This document shows, piece after piece, positions 52,905 through 61,264 of a stretch of DNA of 64,000 nucleotides. Origin of the DNA: Robertmurraya_A mangrovi (lineage in GTDB: Bacteria; Bacillota; Bacilli; Bacillales; Cytobacillaceae); NCBI RefSeq assembly GCF_034427655.1, contig NZ_JAXOFX010000001.1:434001-498000 (forward strand), read 5' to 3'. The position numbers were made by a program, and so were the translations under genes. Every line of letters starts with the position of its first letter. Within the stretch, counting starts at the first letter, position 1. Under the pieces are notes generated by a model. It made no database searches. It was not told where the DNA came from and was given only the letters and a program-made list of their open reading frames with translations.

Positions 52905-53864
52905 CTAGTTCGAATGTTGTTGTTTATGAAAATAATCTACTAATCCCATAGCGCAAACTTCCATATCCAAATTTAAAACCTTATACACTTTATGTGTTGG
53001 TTTAATGCCTTTGTCATTTAGGAAACTTTGAATATTATTAATCAGGAGATTAGCAGTAACTTTTACTTGTTCCTCGAAAGTGTCTCCTTCTAAGATAGCT
53101 TGTTGAGCAGTATCTAGAAATTTAGGAAGCCATTCTATAACCTGGGTAAAAACTTCATTTGGATTTTCAGACATTCCATAGTGGCCAAAGAAAATATATT
53201 TTGGACTTAAACTTCGGTAAAGCTCAATGGATGCTATCATTTTGTTCGGATCAAATTGATTAGGTGAAGTGGATGGTAAGTATAATTCTATGTTATCTTC
53301 TAGCAATTGTGGATAAAAAACGCCTGATGTATCACCGGTAAAGATCCCTTCGAGCTTGGAATGAAAAATACTGAAGTGGTGATTGGCGTGTCCTGGGCTA
53401 TCATAAAAGGTTAGAGTACAACTATCACTTAAGTGTAGTTTAGAAAGGTGGTCCATTGCAATTAATCGTTCTTCCGGTATTGGAACGATAGGGTCAAAAA
53501 GTGTATCAAACTGTTGTCCATAGACTGCTCGAGCTCCTGCAATTAGTCGAGAAGGATCCGCTAAATGTCGTTTTCCCTTTGGATGAACAACAACCGATGC
53601 GTTTGGACAATCCTTTAACAACAAACCTGCACCACCTGCATGGTCTAAATGAATATGGGTAACAATGATATATTTAATATCTTCTAGTGTATATCCGAGT
53701 TCTTGAATACCATTTTTTATGTAGGGAATGGAGGGGCTTGCACTAGTTTCAATAATCGTTAATTCACTTTCAGTTAAAACATACGTACCCGTTCTTTCTT
53801 CTACATTTAAATCAAAATCGTCGATTAAATACAGATTTTCAGCAAGTTTTTCTGTTTTTTTCAA
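52905..53864 (-). CDS. metallo-beta-lactamase fold hydrolase
   Basis: A 319-residue MBL-fold enzyme. The metal motif is THIHLDHAGG (HxHxDH), with the later ligands in SPGHANHHFS and FTGDTSG and the His in FFGHYG. It most resembles glyoxalase II/flavodoxin-like MBL hydrolases that act on thioesters or similar small molecules. The pairing with a glutaredoxin gene downstream hints at a thiol-linked role, but that is inference. AGGTGAAT precedes the ATG. Confidence 0.85.
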   Translation of the reverse strand: MKKTEKLAENLYLIDDFDLNVEERTGTYVLTESELTIIETSASPSIPYIKNGIQELGYTLEDIKYIIVTHIHLDHAGGAGLLLKDCPNASVVVHPKGKRHLADPSRLIAGARAVYGQQFDTLFDPIVPIPEERLIAMDHLSKLHLSDSCTLTFYDSPGHANHHFSIFHSKLEGIFTGDTSGVFYPQLLEDNIELYLPSTSPNQFDPNKMIASIELYRSLSPKYIFFGHYGMSENPNEVFTQVIEWLPKFLDTAQQAILEGDTFEEQVKVTANLLINNIQSFLNDKGIKPTHKVYKVLNLDMEVCAMGLVDYFHKQQHSN

Positions 53865-54047
53865 AAAAATTCACCTCTTTTTTTAGTTTTTACTTGGACA
53901 AATACCTGACATTATTTTATGCTGTTAATATTGGCATGTAAAGTTAAAAGGGTGAATTTTCTGAATTTATTCTAGATGGATAGAAACATGCTATTAGAGA
54001 AACCTATAAGTAATAGATTAGGTTTTGTTTTGGAAAGGAGAGGGAGC

Positions 54048-54284
54048 ATGTCACAGCTTCAAGGCATTATTACACGTTTAAAGAACCTTCAAGAACAAGG
54101 GAGCGGGGGTGAACCGGCTCAACGTTTCTTTGAAGTTAATGGAGAAAGAAAATGTCAAGTTACATTTCATCCAAAGACGGAAACTTTTGAGTTAGAAGTA
54201 TACAACGACAAGGAAAAGCCGAAAAGATATCAATTCGATAATATTGATATGATTACAATTGAGATTTTCGACCTAATACAATAA
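54048..54284 (+). CDS. ykuJ: YkuJ-family small protein
   Basis: A 78-residue protein: MSQLQGIITRLKNLQEQGSGGEPAQRFFEVNGERKCQV..., matching B. subtilis YkuJ (79 residues), function unknown. AAAGGAGAGGG precedes the ATG; the longer frame from 53976 has no support. It lies with ykzF and ykuL in the same order as in B. subtilis, except that ykuK is missing here. Confidence 0.9.
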   Translation: MSQLQGIITRLKNLQEQGSGGEPAQRFFEVNGERKCQVTFHPKTETFELEVYNDKEKPKRYQFDNIDMITIEIFDLIQ

Positions 54285-54293
54285 TTTTTACAT

Positions 54294-54323
54294 AAGGGGC
54301 TCATATTTGAGCTCCTTTTCCTT
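54294..54323 (+). terminator. terminator after ykuJ
   Basis: AAGGGGCTC pairs with GAGCTCCTT (one wobble) around ATATTT, followed by T-rich sequence. Confidence 0.75.
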
Positions 54324-54387
54324 TTTTATAAGCCATTCTGTAATTCTTATTCTTCCTTTTGAGAATTATATACTTGAGGTGATAAAA

Positions 54388-54534
54388 ATGAGGATACCAA
54401 CTGTAAAATGTCCAAACTGTTCAGTAGAAGAACCAATGGACCACGTCTTAACGGCTCAATCAAACCAAAATGTGATTTATAAATGTGAGAGCTGTCATTA
54501 TGAAGTCAAAAATATCCAGACGAGCAAAGGGTAA
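54388..54534 (+). CDS. ykzF: small zinc-ribbon protein (YkzF-like)
   Basis: A 48-residue protein with two CxxC pairs (KCPNCS and KCESCH) forming a zinc ribbon. Its place between ykuJ and ykuL is that of ykzF in B. subtilis. GAGGTG lies six bases before the ATG at 54388. It could bind nucleic acid or protein; function unknown. Confidence 0.75.
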   Translation: MRIPTVKCPNCSVEEPMDHVLTAQSNQNVIYKCESCHYEVKNIQTSKG

Positions 54535-54663
54535 TTGAATTGGAGCGGTAATCAACGGGCAATAAATGAAAAGGGCTTATGTATATGAACCTTTGAAAGG
54601 CGCTAAATCAGAAACTGTGTTAGAATAAAATAGAATGAAAACATTTTAGAGGGGTTTTCGACT

Positions 54664-55107
54664 ATGATTAGTCTTCACAGTGGGGAATTTTTAGAGATAA
54701 ATATTAGAGATCTTATGATTCCATCTGAACGAGTAGCACATGTACAGGTAAAAAATAATCTTGAGCACGCTTTACTTGTCTTAACGAAGAGCGGGTATAC
54801 GGCCATCCCCGTTTTAGATCCACACTATAAATTACACGGCTTAATTAGTACTCCTATCATTATGGACGCCATATTGGGATTAGAGAGAATTGAATTTGAA
54901 AAATTAGAAAAAAAACGAGTGGAAGAAGTAATGACTCGTAATGTACCAACCCTTTCTGATAATGCAACAATAAAAGCATGTCTGGAATTACTAGTTGATC
55001 ATCCTTTTCTATGCATTGAGAGTGATGAGGGACTTTTTGAAGGAATTTTGACTAGAAGAACAGTCTTAAATCAGTTGAACAAACATGTTAGAAGATTAAA
55101 CAAATAA
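54664..55107 (+). CDS. darB: CBS-domain c-di-AMP receptor DarB (YkuL/CbpB)
   Basis: A 147-residue tandem CBS protein: VKNNLEHALLVLTKSGYTAIPVLDPHYKLHGLIST and VEEVMTRNVPTLSDNATIKACLELLV. It matches B. subtilis YkuL, now DarB/CbpB, which binds cyclic di-AMP and, when free, stimulates (p)ppGpp synthesis by Rel (and pyruvate carboxylase). It thus links potassium/c-di-AMP status with the stringent response. GAGGGG precedes the ATG. Confidence 0.9.
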   Translation: MISLHSGEFLEINIRDLMIPSERVAHVQVKNNLEHALLVLTKSGYTAIPVLDPHYKLHGLISTPIIMDAILGLERIEFEKLEKKRVEEVMTRNVPTLSDNATIKACLELLVDHPFLCIESDEGLFEGILTRRTVLNQLNKHVRRLNK

Positions 55108-55118
55108 TCGTTACGGAA

Positions 55119-55148
55119 GCCTCCAGATTGGGGGCTACATTTTTTTAG
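55119..55148 (+). terminator. terminator after darB
   Basis: AGCCTCC pairs with GGGGGCT (one wobble), followed after three bases by seven T residues. Confidence 0.65.
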
Positions 55149-55247
55149 TGCTTCATTCTTTATTGATGGGTTTTAAGTGCTGACAAAAAAGGATTTCTGA
55201 GTGTTTATGGCCAATTCATACATATCGTTTTTTATTGAGGTGTTCAT

Positions 55248-56747
55248 ATGGAAGAAGGTAAAGTAAGGTCTGAAAAGAAAGTAACAAAAAGACCATTTGT
55301 GCTGGCAGCTGTCATGCTAGCAATGTTTATGGCAGCCATCGAAGCGACGATTGTGTCTACAGCCATGCCTGCAATTGTGGGAGATCTTGGAGGATTTTCG
55401 TTGTATAGCTGGGTATTCTCAAGTTATATGCTAATGAATGCCGTTACAGTCCTTATTTACGGAAAGTTATCGGATTTATTTGGACGTAAACCTATTATTA
55501 CAATCGGGATTATCATTTTTTTAATCGGATCTATTTTATGTGGCTTTGCCGAGACGATGACGATGTTAATTATTTTCCGTTTCATCCAAGGTTTTGGTGC
55601 GGGTGCTGTAATGCCTATTGCTAGTACGATTGTAGGGGATATTTACACGAAGGAAGAAAGAGCAAAAATCCAAGGGTATTTATCAAGTGTATGGGGAATT
55701 TCCGCTGTTATGGGTCCTGCTCTTGGAGGGTTACTTGTAGAGTATGTCAGTTGGAGATACGTCTTTTGGATTAATGTCCCACTTGGAATTTTAGCCATCG
55801 CTGTTTTATGGACTTACTTACATGAAAATGTTGAAAAGAAAAAGCATGAGATTGACTATCCTGGTGCCATATTCTTAACATTAGCGATTACTACCCTAAT
55901 GGTTTTATTGGTTGAAGGGGGAACTCATTGGGATTGGATATCTACGCCTTCCTTAAGTCTATTAGCTATTAGTGTGATTGCTTTTGTTCTCTTTGTCATA
56001 CAGGAACAAAGAGCCTTAGAGCCGATGATGCCTTTTTCCATCTGGAAGGAAAGATCTATTTTTATTGCGAATATTGCCTCTTTAACAACGGGTGTGATGT
56101 TAATAGGGATTTCTAGCTTCTTACCTGCTTTTGTACAAGGAGTGATGGAACGTTCACCGATTGTTGCAGGTTTTACTCTTACAACGATGTCGATAGGCTG
56201 GCCAATCGCTTCTACTCTTGCAGGAAAAATGCTACTCAAATTTGGATACAGACCAACTTCTTTAATCGGTGGGGTGTTTCTAATTGTAGGTAGTGTTGTT
56301 TTTGTCACACTATCACCTGAAGCAGGTCCTGTTTGGGCTGCCACAGGGTCATTCTTCGTTGGTTTGGGAATGGGACTAACGACAACTTCATTTATCGTTT
56401 CTATTCAGAGCACGGTTAGTTGGCAACAACGTGGAATTGCAACAGCTGCTAATATGTTTATGCGGAATTTAGGGAATACAATAGGAGCAGCACTATTGGG
56501 AGGAATCCTTAATAGTCAAATCCAATCTTATATTAAAGAGAACGGAAATGGACTAGGTAAAGACCTTACAATTGATTCAACTAATATTCTGCTGAATAAA
56601 GAAGAAAGAGAATTGCTGCCTGAGGCTGTTAAAAATTTGCTTCAAGATGGGTTGACGTTCTCTCTACATTCCGTTTATTATGCCGTATTAATTTTTGCTA
56701 TTTTAAGCTTCTTGTTCATTATTTTTCTTCCTAAGAAGGAAAGTTAA
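55248..56747 (+). CDS. MFS multidrug transporter, DHA2 (EmrB/QacA) 14-TM type
   Basis: A 499-residue permease with about fourteen hydrophobic helices. AIEATIVSTAMPAIVGDLGG (motif D1), YGKLSDLFGRKPII (motif A) and GAVMPIASTIVGDIY (motif C region) identify the DHA2 proton-driven drug efflux group. The compounds exported are not determinable. GAGGTG precedes the ATG. No regulator is adjacent. It lies between darB and the divergent TSUP/ccpC pair, an insertion relative to the B. subtilis order. Confidence 0.9.
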   Translation: MEEGKVRSEKKVTKRPFVLAAVMLAMFMAAIEATIVSTAMPAIVGDLGGFSLYSWVFSSYMLMNAVTVLIYGKLSDLFGRKPIITIGIIIFLIGSILCGFAETMTMLIIFRFIQGFGAGAVMPIASTIVGDIYTKEERAKIQGYLSSVWGISAVMGPALGGLLVEYVSWRYVFWINVPLGILAIAVLWTYLHENVEKKKHEIDYPGAIFLTLAITTLMVLLVEGGTHWDWISTPSLSLLAISVIAFVLFVIQEQRALEPMMPFSIWKERSIFIANIASLTTGVMLIGISSFLPAFVQGVMERSPIVAGFTLTTMSIGWPIASTLAGKMLLKFGYRPTSLIGGVFLIVGSVVFVTLSPEAGPVWAATGSFFVGLGMGLTTTSFIVSIQSTVSWQQRGIATAANMFMRNLGNTIGAALLGGILNSQIQSYIKENGNGLGKDLTIDSTNILLNKEERELLPEAVKNLLQDGLTFSLHSVYYAVLIFAILSFLFIIFLPKKES

Positions 56748-56756
56748 AAAAACATT

Positions 56757-56779
56757 TTCCCCCTTATGCAAAGGGGGAA
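56757..56779. terminator. terminator between MDR pump and TSUP gene
   Basis: TTCCCCCTT and AAGGGGGAA pair around a five-base loop; the better T run is on the minus strand. Confidence 0.65.
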
Positions 56780-56793
56780 GGTTATATCGAGTA

Positions 56794-57531
56794 TCATAGA
56801 ACCACTTTTAATGTTAACTGTACGATTAGAATGACTGTTACGATATGAAGTAGCCTTTTTAAATAGAGTACCTTCATTCTTTTTGCTACCCTTACAGCTA
56901 GCTGCGCACCTATAATGGCACCTAGAGCATAACTAAGACCCACTTGTATGTTAAAGTGACCAGCTGATAGAAATAGAAAGAAGGAGCCGAAGCAACTTAG
57001 AAAAGTTTGAAATCTAGTAAACGCCATAGCTTTTAAGTAAGTAAAGCCCTTATGCAAATAGGTGTACATTAATAAAGTGGACTGTCCAGGACCGAACATG
57101 CCATCATATATACCGATTCCAAATAGATAAGGGAATATTTTTTTATCTATTTTCATAAGGTCGGCTGAATCTTTTTCAATAGGTTTTCTGATTAATGCTA
57201 AAACTAGAGCTAATGACAATAAGAAAATAGCCATTATAGTCATCGTCTCTTCCGAAATGGAGTTAGCCAATATTCCACCTGTTATTCCGCCGCCTAAAGC
57301 AAAAGGGGCCGTTTTCAATGCAGATGAGAAACTGATTTGTTTGTTTTTTAGAAGAAAATAAAAACTAGAAAAAGAGCTAAGTGTATTTGAGAATTTAGCT
57401 GTAGCAATGGCAGAATGAATGGGAAGACCCACTAGTAGCATGGAAGGCATACCAATTAACCCACCACTCCCTGCAAGTGTACCAACAAAAGTCGTAATGA
57501 ATCCTATAACCACTAACATCCATAAATCCAT
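56794..57531 (-). CDS. TSUP-family (TauE/SafE) membrane transporter
   Basis: A 245-residue protein with about eight hydrophobic helices. GFITTFVGTLAGSGGLIGMPSMLLVGLP and YDGMFGPGQSTLLM are the two GxGGG-type repeats of the TauE/SafE (TSUP) family, exporters of sulfite or organosulfonates, or related anions. The substrate is not clear. It is divergent from ccpC. Confidence 0.87.
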   Translation of the reverse strand: MDLWMLVVIGFITTFVGTLAGSGGLIGMPSMLLVGLPIHSAIATAKFSNTLSSFSSFYFLLKNKQISFSSALKTAPFALGGGITGGILANSISEETMTIMAIFLLSLALVLALIRKPIEKDSADLMKIDKKIFPYLFGIGIYDGMFGPGQSTLLMYTYLHKGFTYLKAMAFTRFQTFLSCFGSFFLFLSAGHFNIQVGLSYALGAIIGAQLAVRVAKRMKVLYLKRLLHIVTVILIVQLTLKVVL

Positions 57532-57640
57532 ATAAATTCCACCCTTCTACCATGCATTATATTCCTAGTAGAGCAATAATGAAATTCTATTATTTTTAAG
57601 ATATAATATAAGGAAAACTTATAAAGAGAGGTCTGGAAGC

Positions 57641-58525
57641 TTGTCTACATTGTCCGAGTTTCATTTACTTTCTGTCCTTGCATCCGAGATGAATATGAGA
57701 AAGGCTGCAGAAAGGTTGTTTGTGTCCCAACCAGCTTTGTCACAGCGCCTTCAAACGATTGAAAAAGAGTGGGGAACCAAACTATTTATTCGTTCTCAAA
57801 AAGGACTGTCATTAACTCCTGCTGGGGAGTTGGTGATTAAATTTGTAAATGAAGTAATATCAAATGAAGAAAAGGTTAGGGAATCTATAAATGCTTTAAA
57901 TACGGAGGTCCATGGTACATTAAAGATTGCTGTAGCATCCATAGTAGGGCAGAATTGGCTTCCACAAGTTTTGAAAAAGTTTGTTACACGCTATCCTCAT
58001 GCAAAAATTTCATTAATTACAGGATGGAGTAGTGAAATTCTAAAGGCTTTATATGAGGATCAAGTACATATTGGGATTATTAGAGGAACTCCTGACTGGA
58101 AAGGTGTTAAAATTCATTTATTTGAAGATAGTCTATATTTAGTGGATAAAGAGATTACAAGTCCAGAACAAGTCTTAAAAACGGACAGGCCCTTTATACA
58201 ATTTAAAAGTGATTCCAACTATTATCAGGAAATCCAGGATTGGTGGCATAGGCAATTCCAAACGGCTCCTAAAAGAACGGTTGTTGTGGACCAAATTGAA
58301 ACATGTAAGCAAATGGCTTTTAACGGGATTGGGTATGCTATTTTACCAGCCATTACGTTAGGGGGAGCAGAACAAGATATTTTTAAAATCCCTTTAATTG
58401 ATGAAAATAATGAACATTTAAAACGTGATACGTGGCTCTTGGGGTATGAATCTGCCTTTCAGTTAAAACAAGTTCAGGCGTTTGTAGAAGTGATAAAAGA
58501 GCATATTAAAGAAGAGAATCAATAA
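57641..58525 (+). CDS. ccpC: LysR-type regulator CcpC
   Basis: A 294-residue LysR protein. NMRKAAERLFVSQPALSQRLQTIEKEWGTKLFIRSQKGLSLTPAG is the helix-turn-helix; the C-terminal half is a periplasmic-binding-like effector domain with SLITGWSSEILKALYEDQVHIGIIRG. It follows B. subtilis CcpC, the citrate-responsive repressor of citB and citZ in the TCA cycle. The start is TTG. CcpC autoregulates in B. subtilis; I did not identify a clear CcpC box here. Confidence 0.92.
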   Translation: MSTLSEFHLLSVLASEMNMRKAAERLFVSQPALSQRLQTIEKEWGTKLFIRSQKGLSLTPAGELVIKFVNEVISNEEKVRESINALNTEVHGTLKIAVASIVGQNWLPQVLKKFVTRYPHAKISLITGWSSEILKALYEDQVHIGIIRGTPDWKGVKIHLFEDSLYLVDKEITSPEQVLKTDRPFIQFKSDSNYYQEIQDWWHRQFQTAPKRTVVVDQIETCKQMAFNGIGYAILPAITLGGAEQDIFKIPLIDENNEHLKRDTWLLGYESAFQLKQVQAFVEVIKEHIKEENQ

Positions 58526-58600
58526 GTACTTTTTTTCTTGTCTTGAATGCTTTTGTTTGTTAAAGTAATTCTAGATTGTACATATTAGGAGGTTATACAT

Positions 58601-59311
58601 ATGAAAATGATGGATGCAAATGAAATTATTTCTTTTATTCAAAATAGTAAAAAGTCAACACCTGTTAAGGTTTATGTAAAAGGAGATTTAGAGGGAGTTG
58701 ATTTTGGAGCTGCTTCTAAAACTTTTATTACTGGAAATACGGGAGTAGTATTCGGTGAGTGGAGTGAAATCAGTGCTGCACTTGAAGCTAACCAAGGTAA
58801 AGTTGAAGATTATGTAGTAGAAAATGATCGTAGAAATTCAGCTATTCCATTATTAGATATGAAAAATATTAAAGCGCGTATTGAGCCTGGTGCCATTATT
58901 CGTGACCAAGTTGAAATTGGTGACAACGCAGTTATTATGATGGGTGCTTCTATTAATATCGGAGCTGTTGTTGGTGAAGGTACTATGATCGATATGAATG
59001 TCGTTCTAGGTGGCCGTGCTACAGTTGGTAAGAACTGTCATATCGGTGCAGGTTCTGTTTTAGCAGGCGTAATCGAACCGCCTTCTGCTAAACCAGTTGT
59101 TGTTGAAGACGATGTGGTAATTGGAGCAAACGCAGTTGTATTAGAAGGTGTAACAGTAGGAAAAGGTGCAGTAGTTGCTGCCGGTGCTATTGTCATTGAG
59201 GATGTACCTCCATATACGGTTGTAGCTGGTACGCCTGCACGTGTTATTAAAGAAATCGATGAAAAAACAAAATCAAAAACAGAAATTAAACAAGAATTAC
59301 GTCAACTGTAA
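58601..59311 (+). CDS. dapH: tetrahydrodipicolinate N-acetyltransferase (DapH, YkuQ)
   Basis: A 236-residue left-handed beta-helix transferase. An N-terminal alpha/beta part (about 1-85) is followed by hexapeptide repeats (IEPGAIIRDQVEIGDNAVIMMGASINIGAVVGEG...). It transfers acetyl from acetyl-CoA to tetrahydrodipicolinate, the first step of the acetylase branch of lysine/meso-DAP synthesis. AGGAGG precedes the ATG. The deacetylase gene follows after a hairpin and a family-A repeat. Confidence 0.95.
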   Translation: MKMMDANEIISFIQNSKKSTPVKVYVKGDLEGVDFGAASKTFITGNTGVVFGEWSEISAALEANQGKVEDYVVENDRRNSAIPLLDMKNIKARIEPGAIIRDQVEIGDNAVIMMGASINIGAVVGEGTMIDMNVVLGGRATVGKNCHIGAGSVLAGVIEPPSAKPVVVEDDVVIGANAVVLEGVTVGKGAVVAAGAIVIEDVPPYTVVAGTPARVIKEIDEKTKSKTEIKQELRQL

Positions 59312-59318
59312 TCATTTA

Positions 59319-59345
59319 GAGCGTGGATGCCCATCCACGCTTTCT
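59319..59345 (+). terminator. hairpin between dapH and the deacetylase gene
   Basis: AGCGTGGATG and CATCCACGCT pair around CC, followed by TTCTT; a weak T run suggests partial termination. Confidence 0.65.
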
Positions 59346-59346
59346 T

Positions 59347-59447
59347 ATAAGGTAAGAAAGTATAAGTTTCTGAAGTTAGACTACTGTCTAGCTCCAGCGC
59401 CCAGCGACTAGTGTACTTCGCTAAACGGGGCGCTTGCGCTTTTCTTA
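59347..59447 (+). repeat. dispersed repeat family A copy 4, inside the dap gene pair
   Basis: Copy with ATAAGGTAAGAAAGTATAAG, GAAGTTAGACTACTGTCTAG, CTCCAGCGCCCAGCGACTAG, CTTCGCTAAACGG and GGCGCTTGCGCTTTTCTTA. It ends seven bases before the GGGGG ribosome site of the deacetylase gene. Confidence 0.88.
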
Positions 59448-59464
59448 GTAAATGGGGGATGAAA

Positions 59465-60598
59465 ATGAGTACAACTATAAGTCCTTTTGTTAAAATCAGA
59501 AGAGAACTTCATCAGATTCCTGAATTGGGGTTCCAGGAGTTTAAAACTCAAAAATATTTGTTAGATTATTTACAATCCTTGCCTCAAGAAAGGCTAGAAA
59601 TAAAAACTTGGAAGACTGGCATATTGGTGAAAATCAATGGGCTAAAGCCCTCAAAGATGATTGGCTACCGAGCAGATATTGATGGGCTACCAATTGTTGA
59701 AGAAACCGAATTGCCATTTTTATCGGAGCATCTAGATCAAATGCATGCTTGCGGTCATGATTTTCACATGAGTATTGCTCTAGGGTTAGTTACATACTTT
59801 ACTAATAATGCGGTTAATGATGACCTTTTATTTATTTTCCAACCTGCAGAAGAAGGGCCTGGTGGAGCGGAACCAATGCTTCAGTCCGATATTATGAAAG
59901 AATGGATGCCAGATCAGATCCTAGCTCTTCACATCGCTCCAGAGTATCCTGTAGGTTCAATTGCAGTAAAAGAGGGGCTATTATTTGCAAACACTTCTGA
60001 ACTATTTATTGATTTAAAGGGTAAGGGTGGCCATGCTGCCTATCCACATAAAACTAATGATATGGTTGTAGCGGCTTGTTCCTTAGTTACACAGCTTCAA
60101 TCGATTGTTTCACGAAACGTGGATCCGCTAGATAGCGCGGTTATTACTATTGGAAAGATTACGGGTGGAACCGTACAAAATATTATTGCAGAAAGAGCAA
60201 GGTTAGAAGGGACCATCCGTACACTTTCGGTTGAATCAATGGCGAAGGTTAAAAAGCGTGTAGAAGCACTTATTAAAGGAATAGAGGTTGGTTATGAGTG
60301 TGAAGCTCAAATCGACTTTGGTTGCATGTATCATCAAGTATATAATCATGAGGAATTAACAAGGGAATTTATTGGTTATCTAAATGAAAATACCGATGTA
60401 AATGTGATTGAGTGTAAAGAAGCGATGACCGGAGAAGATTTTGGCTATTTGCTGGAGCGTATTCCTGGATTTATGTTTTGGTTAGGCGTTGATTCTGAAT
60501 ATGGGCTTCACCATGCGAAGCTAAATCCTAAAGAAGATGCTATTGATTATGCCATTTCTTTTATATCAAAGTATATTCAATATAAAGGGAATGAATAA
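59465..60598 (+). CDS. ykuR: N-acetyldiaminopimelate deacetylase (YkuR)
   Basis: A 377-residue M20-family amidohydrolase that removes acetate from N-acetyl-LL-diaminopimelate, giving LL-DAP for lysine and cell wall. Metal-site motifs are GYRADIDGLPIVEE, HACGHDFH and FQPAEEGPGGAEPM. ATG 59465 follows GGGGG at six bases; the frame open to 59411 runs into the repeat and is not used. The length fits B. subtilis YkuR (about 374). Confidence 0.92.
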   Translation: MSTTISPFVKIRRELHQIPELGFQEFKTQKYLLDYLQSLPQERLEIKTWKTGILVKINGLKPSKMIGYRADIDGLPIVEETELPFLSEHLDQMHACGHDFHMSIALGLVTYFTNNAVNDDLLFIFQPAEEGPGGAEPMLQSDIMKEWMPDQILALHIAPEYPVGSIAVKEGLLFANTSELFIDLKGKGGHAAYPHKTNDMVVAACSLVTQLQSIVSRNVDPLDSAVITIGKITGGTVQNIIAERARLEGTIRTLSVESMAKVKKRVEALIKGIEVGYECEAQIDFGCMYHQVYNHEELTREFIGYLNENTDVNVIECKEAMTGEDFGYLLERIPGFMFWLGVDSEYGLHHAKLNPKEDAIDYAISFISKYIQYKGNE

Positions 60599-60632
60599 AA
60601 GAAACCGGTGGTAAATTCCGGTTTCTTTTTTA
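60597..60632 (+). terminator. terminator after ykuR
   Basis: AAAAGAAACCGG pairs with CCGGTTTCTTTT around a nine-base loop, followed by more T. Confidence 0.88.
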
Positions 60633-60636
60633 TCGT

Positions 60637-60815
60637 TTAGGAAAGTATAAAATACTTCGCATTGTGGATAACTCTTTAACATTGAGTGTCCCCGTCCAGC
60701 TCCAGCGCCTAGCCCCTCGAGGTCAAATAACCTTCAACCCTAAAAGTCGAAAATCAGACTTTTAGGGTTGAAGAACATTTGCTTGTCGGGGCTGACCGAG
60801 GCGCTTGCGCTTTTG
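60637..60815 (+). repeat. dispersed repeat family A copy 5 (long-hairpin subtype)
   Basis: Same subtype as copy 1: CCAGCTCCAGCGCCTAGCC, a perfect 17-bp hairpin (60732-60748 with 60757-60773), outer arms AGCCCC/GGGGCT and the end GAGGCGCTTGCGCTTTT. Differences from copy 1 are matched on both arms. Confidence 0.88.
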
Positions 60816-60827
60816 TTATAGGATTTA

Positions 60828-60899
60828 TTATTCTGTTTTTTGTATGAACACCTGATGGGGAAATGGAATCTCCATATCATTTGCCTCTAATGCTTCTTT
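60828..60899 (-). pseudogene. C-terminal remnant of a small mechanosensitive channel gene (ykuT/mscS-like)
   Basis: On the minus strand an open stretch encodes KEALEANDMEIPFPHQVFIQKTE and then two stop codons; a stop lies directly upstream. EIPFP followed by a basic-hydrophobic tail is the hallmark C-terminus of MscS channels. B. subtilis has ykuT (MscS) between ykuR/S and ykuU, which is this position. The rest of the gene is missing. The interval to 61264 holds otherwise AT-rich DNA and the ykuU promoter. Confidence 0.6.
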
Positions 60900-61157
60900 T
60901 TATCATATGTACTTTATGTTTTAATTAATGGTTTTGTAATAAATAGATCAGCAATTTATGTGCTTTTAATTTATTCCCAAAAAAATTCGTGTTAAACTAT
61001 AATTATTCGAGAAATTATTACCAATTTAATGAAAATCTTTATATTTCCGACAGTATATTTTTACTAAACAGGGAAAAGGATGTAGTTAAATCAACATCAT
61101 TAGGAAAAATTTAATAATTAATAATTACTATTTAATTAAATTTATTATAATCATTTG

Positions 61158-61186
61158 TTGACGCTAATTGTTAAAACGCCTATAAT
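61158..61186 (+). promoter_or_regulatory. SigA promoter of ykuU
   Basis: TTGACG (61158-61163), a 17-base spacer and TATAAT (61181-61186): a near-consensus vegetative promoter. Confidence 0.82.
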
Positions 61187-61264
61187 TAGTGTTGGTAATG
61201 ATGAGAGCAACTGAGAAATAACTATACATATTCTCATTTATTTTAAATTTTGGAGGGATTAGAC

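Noticed and set aside
61145..61159. PerR-box-like sequence next to the ykuU promoter
   Set aside because: Only the left half (TTATAAT-n-ATT) fits the consensus; four mismatches in the right half make it too weak to list.
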